DNA of 24,518 nucleotides, from the NCBI GenBank assembly GCA_910588875.1, contig CAJURT010000048.1, positions 1 to 24,518 of the forward strand. The letters run 5' to 3'. Position numbers and translations under genes: made by a program. Below the pieces are notes generated by a model. The model searched no databases. It saw only the letters and a program-made list of their open reading frames with translations, and had not been told where the DNA came from. How positions within the stretch are numbered: the first letter of the stretch is position 1; each line of letters opens with the position of its first letter. Origin of the DNA: an uncultured Lachnospiraceae bacterium. GTDB taxonomy: Bacteria > Bacillota > Clostridia > Lachnospirales > Lachnospiraceae. Positions 24,399-24,518 of this stretch are shown here, in pieces.

Positions 24399-24436
24399 AG
24401 GGGCAGGTGTGAACCATGCAGATCACACCTGCCCCT
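24399..24436 (+). terminator. Strong hairpin after the polysaccharide locus
   Basis: AGGGGCAGGTGTGA (24399-24412) and TCACACCTGCCCCT (24423-24436) form a perfect 14-bp stem with a 10-nt loop, 42 nt after the last stop codon. The following bases (GAAATTTATCG) are not a good T-tract, so it may block or stabilise transcripts, or be a dispersed repeat. The remaining 82 bases hold no gene I can support. Confidence 0.6.
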
Positions 24437-24518
24437 GAAATTTATCGATTAAAAAGAAAAAAGAGCTGACTTGAAAAAGTAAATTCCAGTGCAGGACTAA
24501 ATTCCACCCTATTTTAAT

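Noticed and set aside
1..24518. CRISPR array, tRNA or rRNA genes
   Set aside because: No regularly spaced repeats of 24-40 bases and no recognisable rRNA or tRNA sequence were seen on reading. The only tandem repeat is the 12-bp duplication at 4950-4973.

Overview
The window looks like a chromosomal segment of a Gram-positive anaerobe of the class Clostridia, probably a Lachnospiraceae-type gut bacterium. This is inferred from AGGAGG-type ribosome sites, a Cdd1-like helix-hairpin-helix protein, a short holin-like toxin, a short bacterial malic enzyme and the style of the polysaccharide genes. No rRNA, tRNA or CRISPR array was seen, so the taxonomy rests on protein resemblance only.

Region 1 (1-4889) is accessory DNA. 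The left edge cuts through the first 16 codons of a minus-strand gene whose N-terminus resembles IS1634-type transposases. A promoter at 289-317 then drives a two-gene NTP-dependent restriction system: a McrB-type AAA+ protein and a LlaJI/McrC-like PD-(D/E)XK nuclease. No DNA methyltransferase lies beside it. The pair ends in a hairpin terminator that encloses its own stop codon. A convergent gene encodes a 401-residue protein of unknown function with a Cys-rich tail. A 31-codon holin-like membrane peptide gene (putative type I toxin) with a structured leader follows.

Region 2 (4890-6914) is housekeeping-like. A promoter at 4987-5015 serves a 28-codon ORF that overlaps the start of a Cdd1-like gene. 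The malic enzyme gene is convergent with it, and the two share a strong intergenic hairpin.

Region 3 (6880-24436) is a surface polysaccharide locus with every gene on the plus strand. The first half (7015-13673) is richer in G+C and encodes a polyprenyl-phosphate sugar-1-phosphate transferase that should start the repeat unit, two GT4 glycosyltransferases, a CapD/WbpM-type nucleotide-sugar dehydratase behind its own promoter, and a GT2 enzyme. The second half (13702-24356) is clearly A+T-rich and looks like the strain-variable part. It encodes one GT4, two GT2, three polytopic membrane proteins (candidate GT-C transferases or polymerase) and a Wzx-type flippase, plus an out-of-place AAA-ATPase/PD-(D/E)XK protein. 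The overall logic fits a Wzx/Wzy pathway: lipid-linked repeat assembly, flipping, polymerisation. No recognisable chain-length or tyrosine-kinase regulator is present.

The most striking observation is an 11-G tract (16510-16520) near the 3' end of a DPM1-like GT2 gene. At 11 G the protein stops at once. At 9 or 12 G it would continue with a family-typical tail that ends overlapping the next gene's start codon. This is the signature of slipped-strand phase variation, or of a sequencing indel, in a gene that probably makes the lipid-linked sugar donor for the neighbouring GT-C enzymes.
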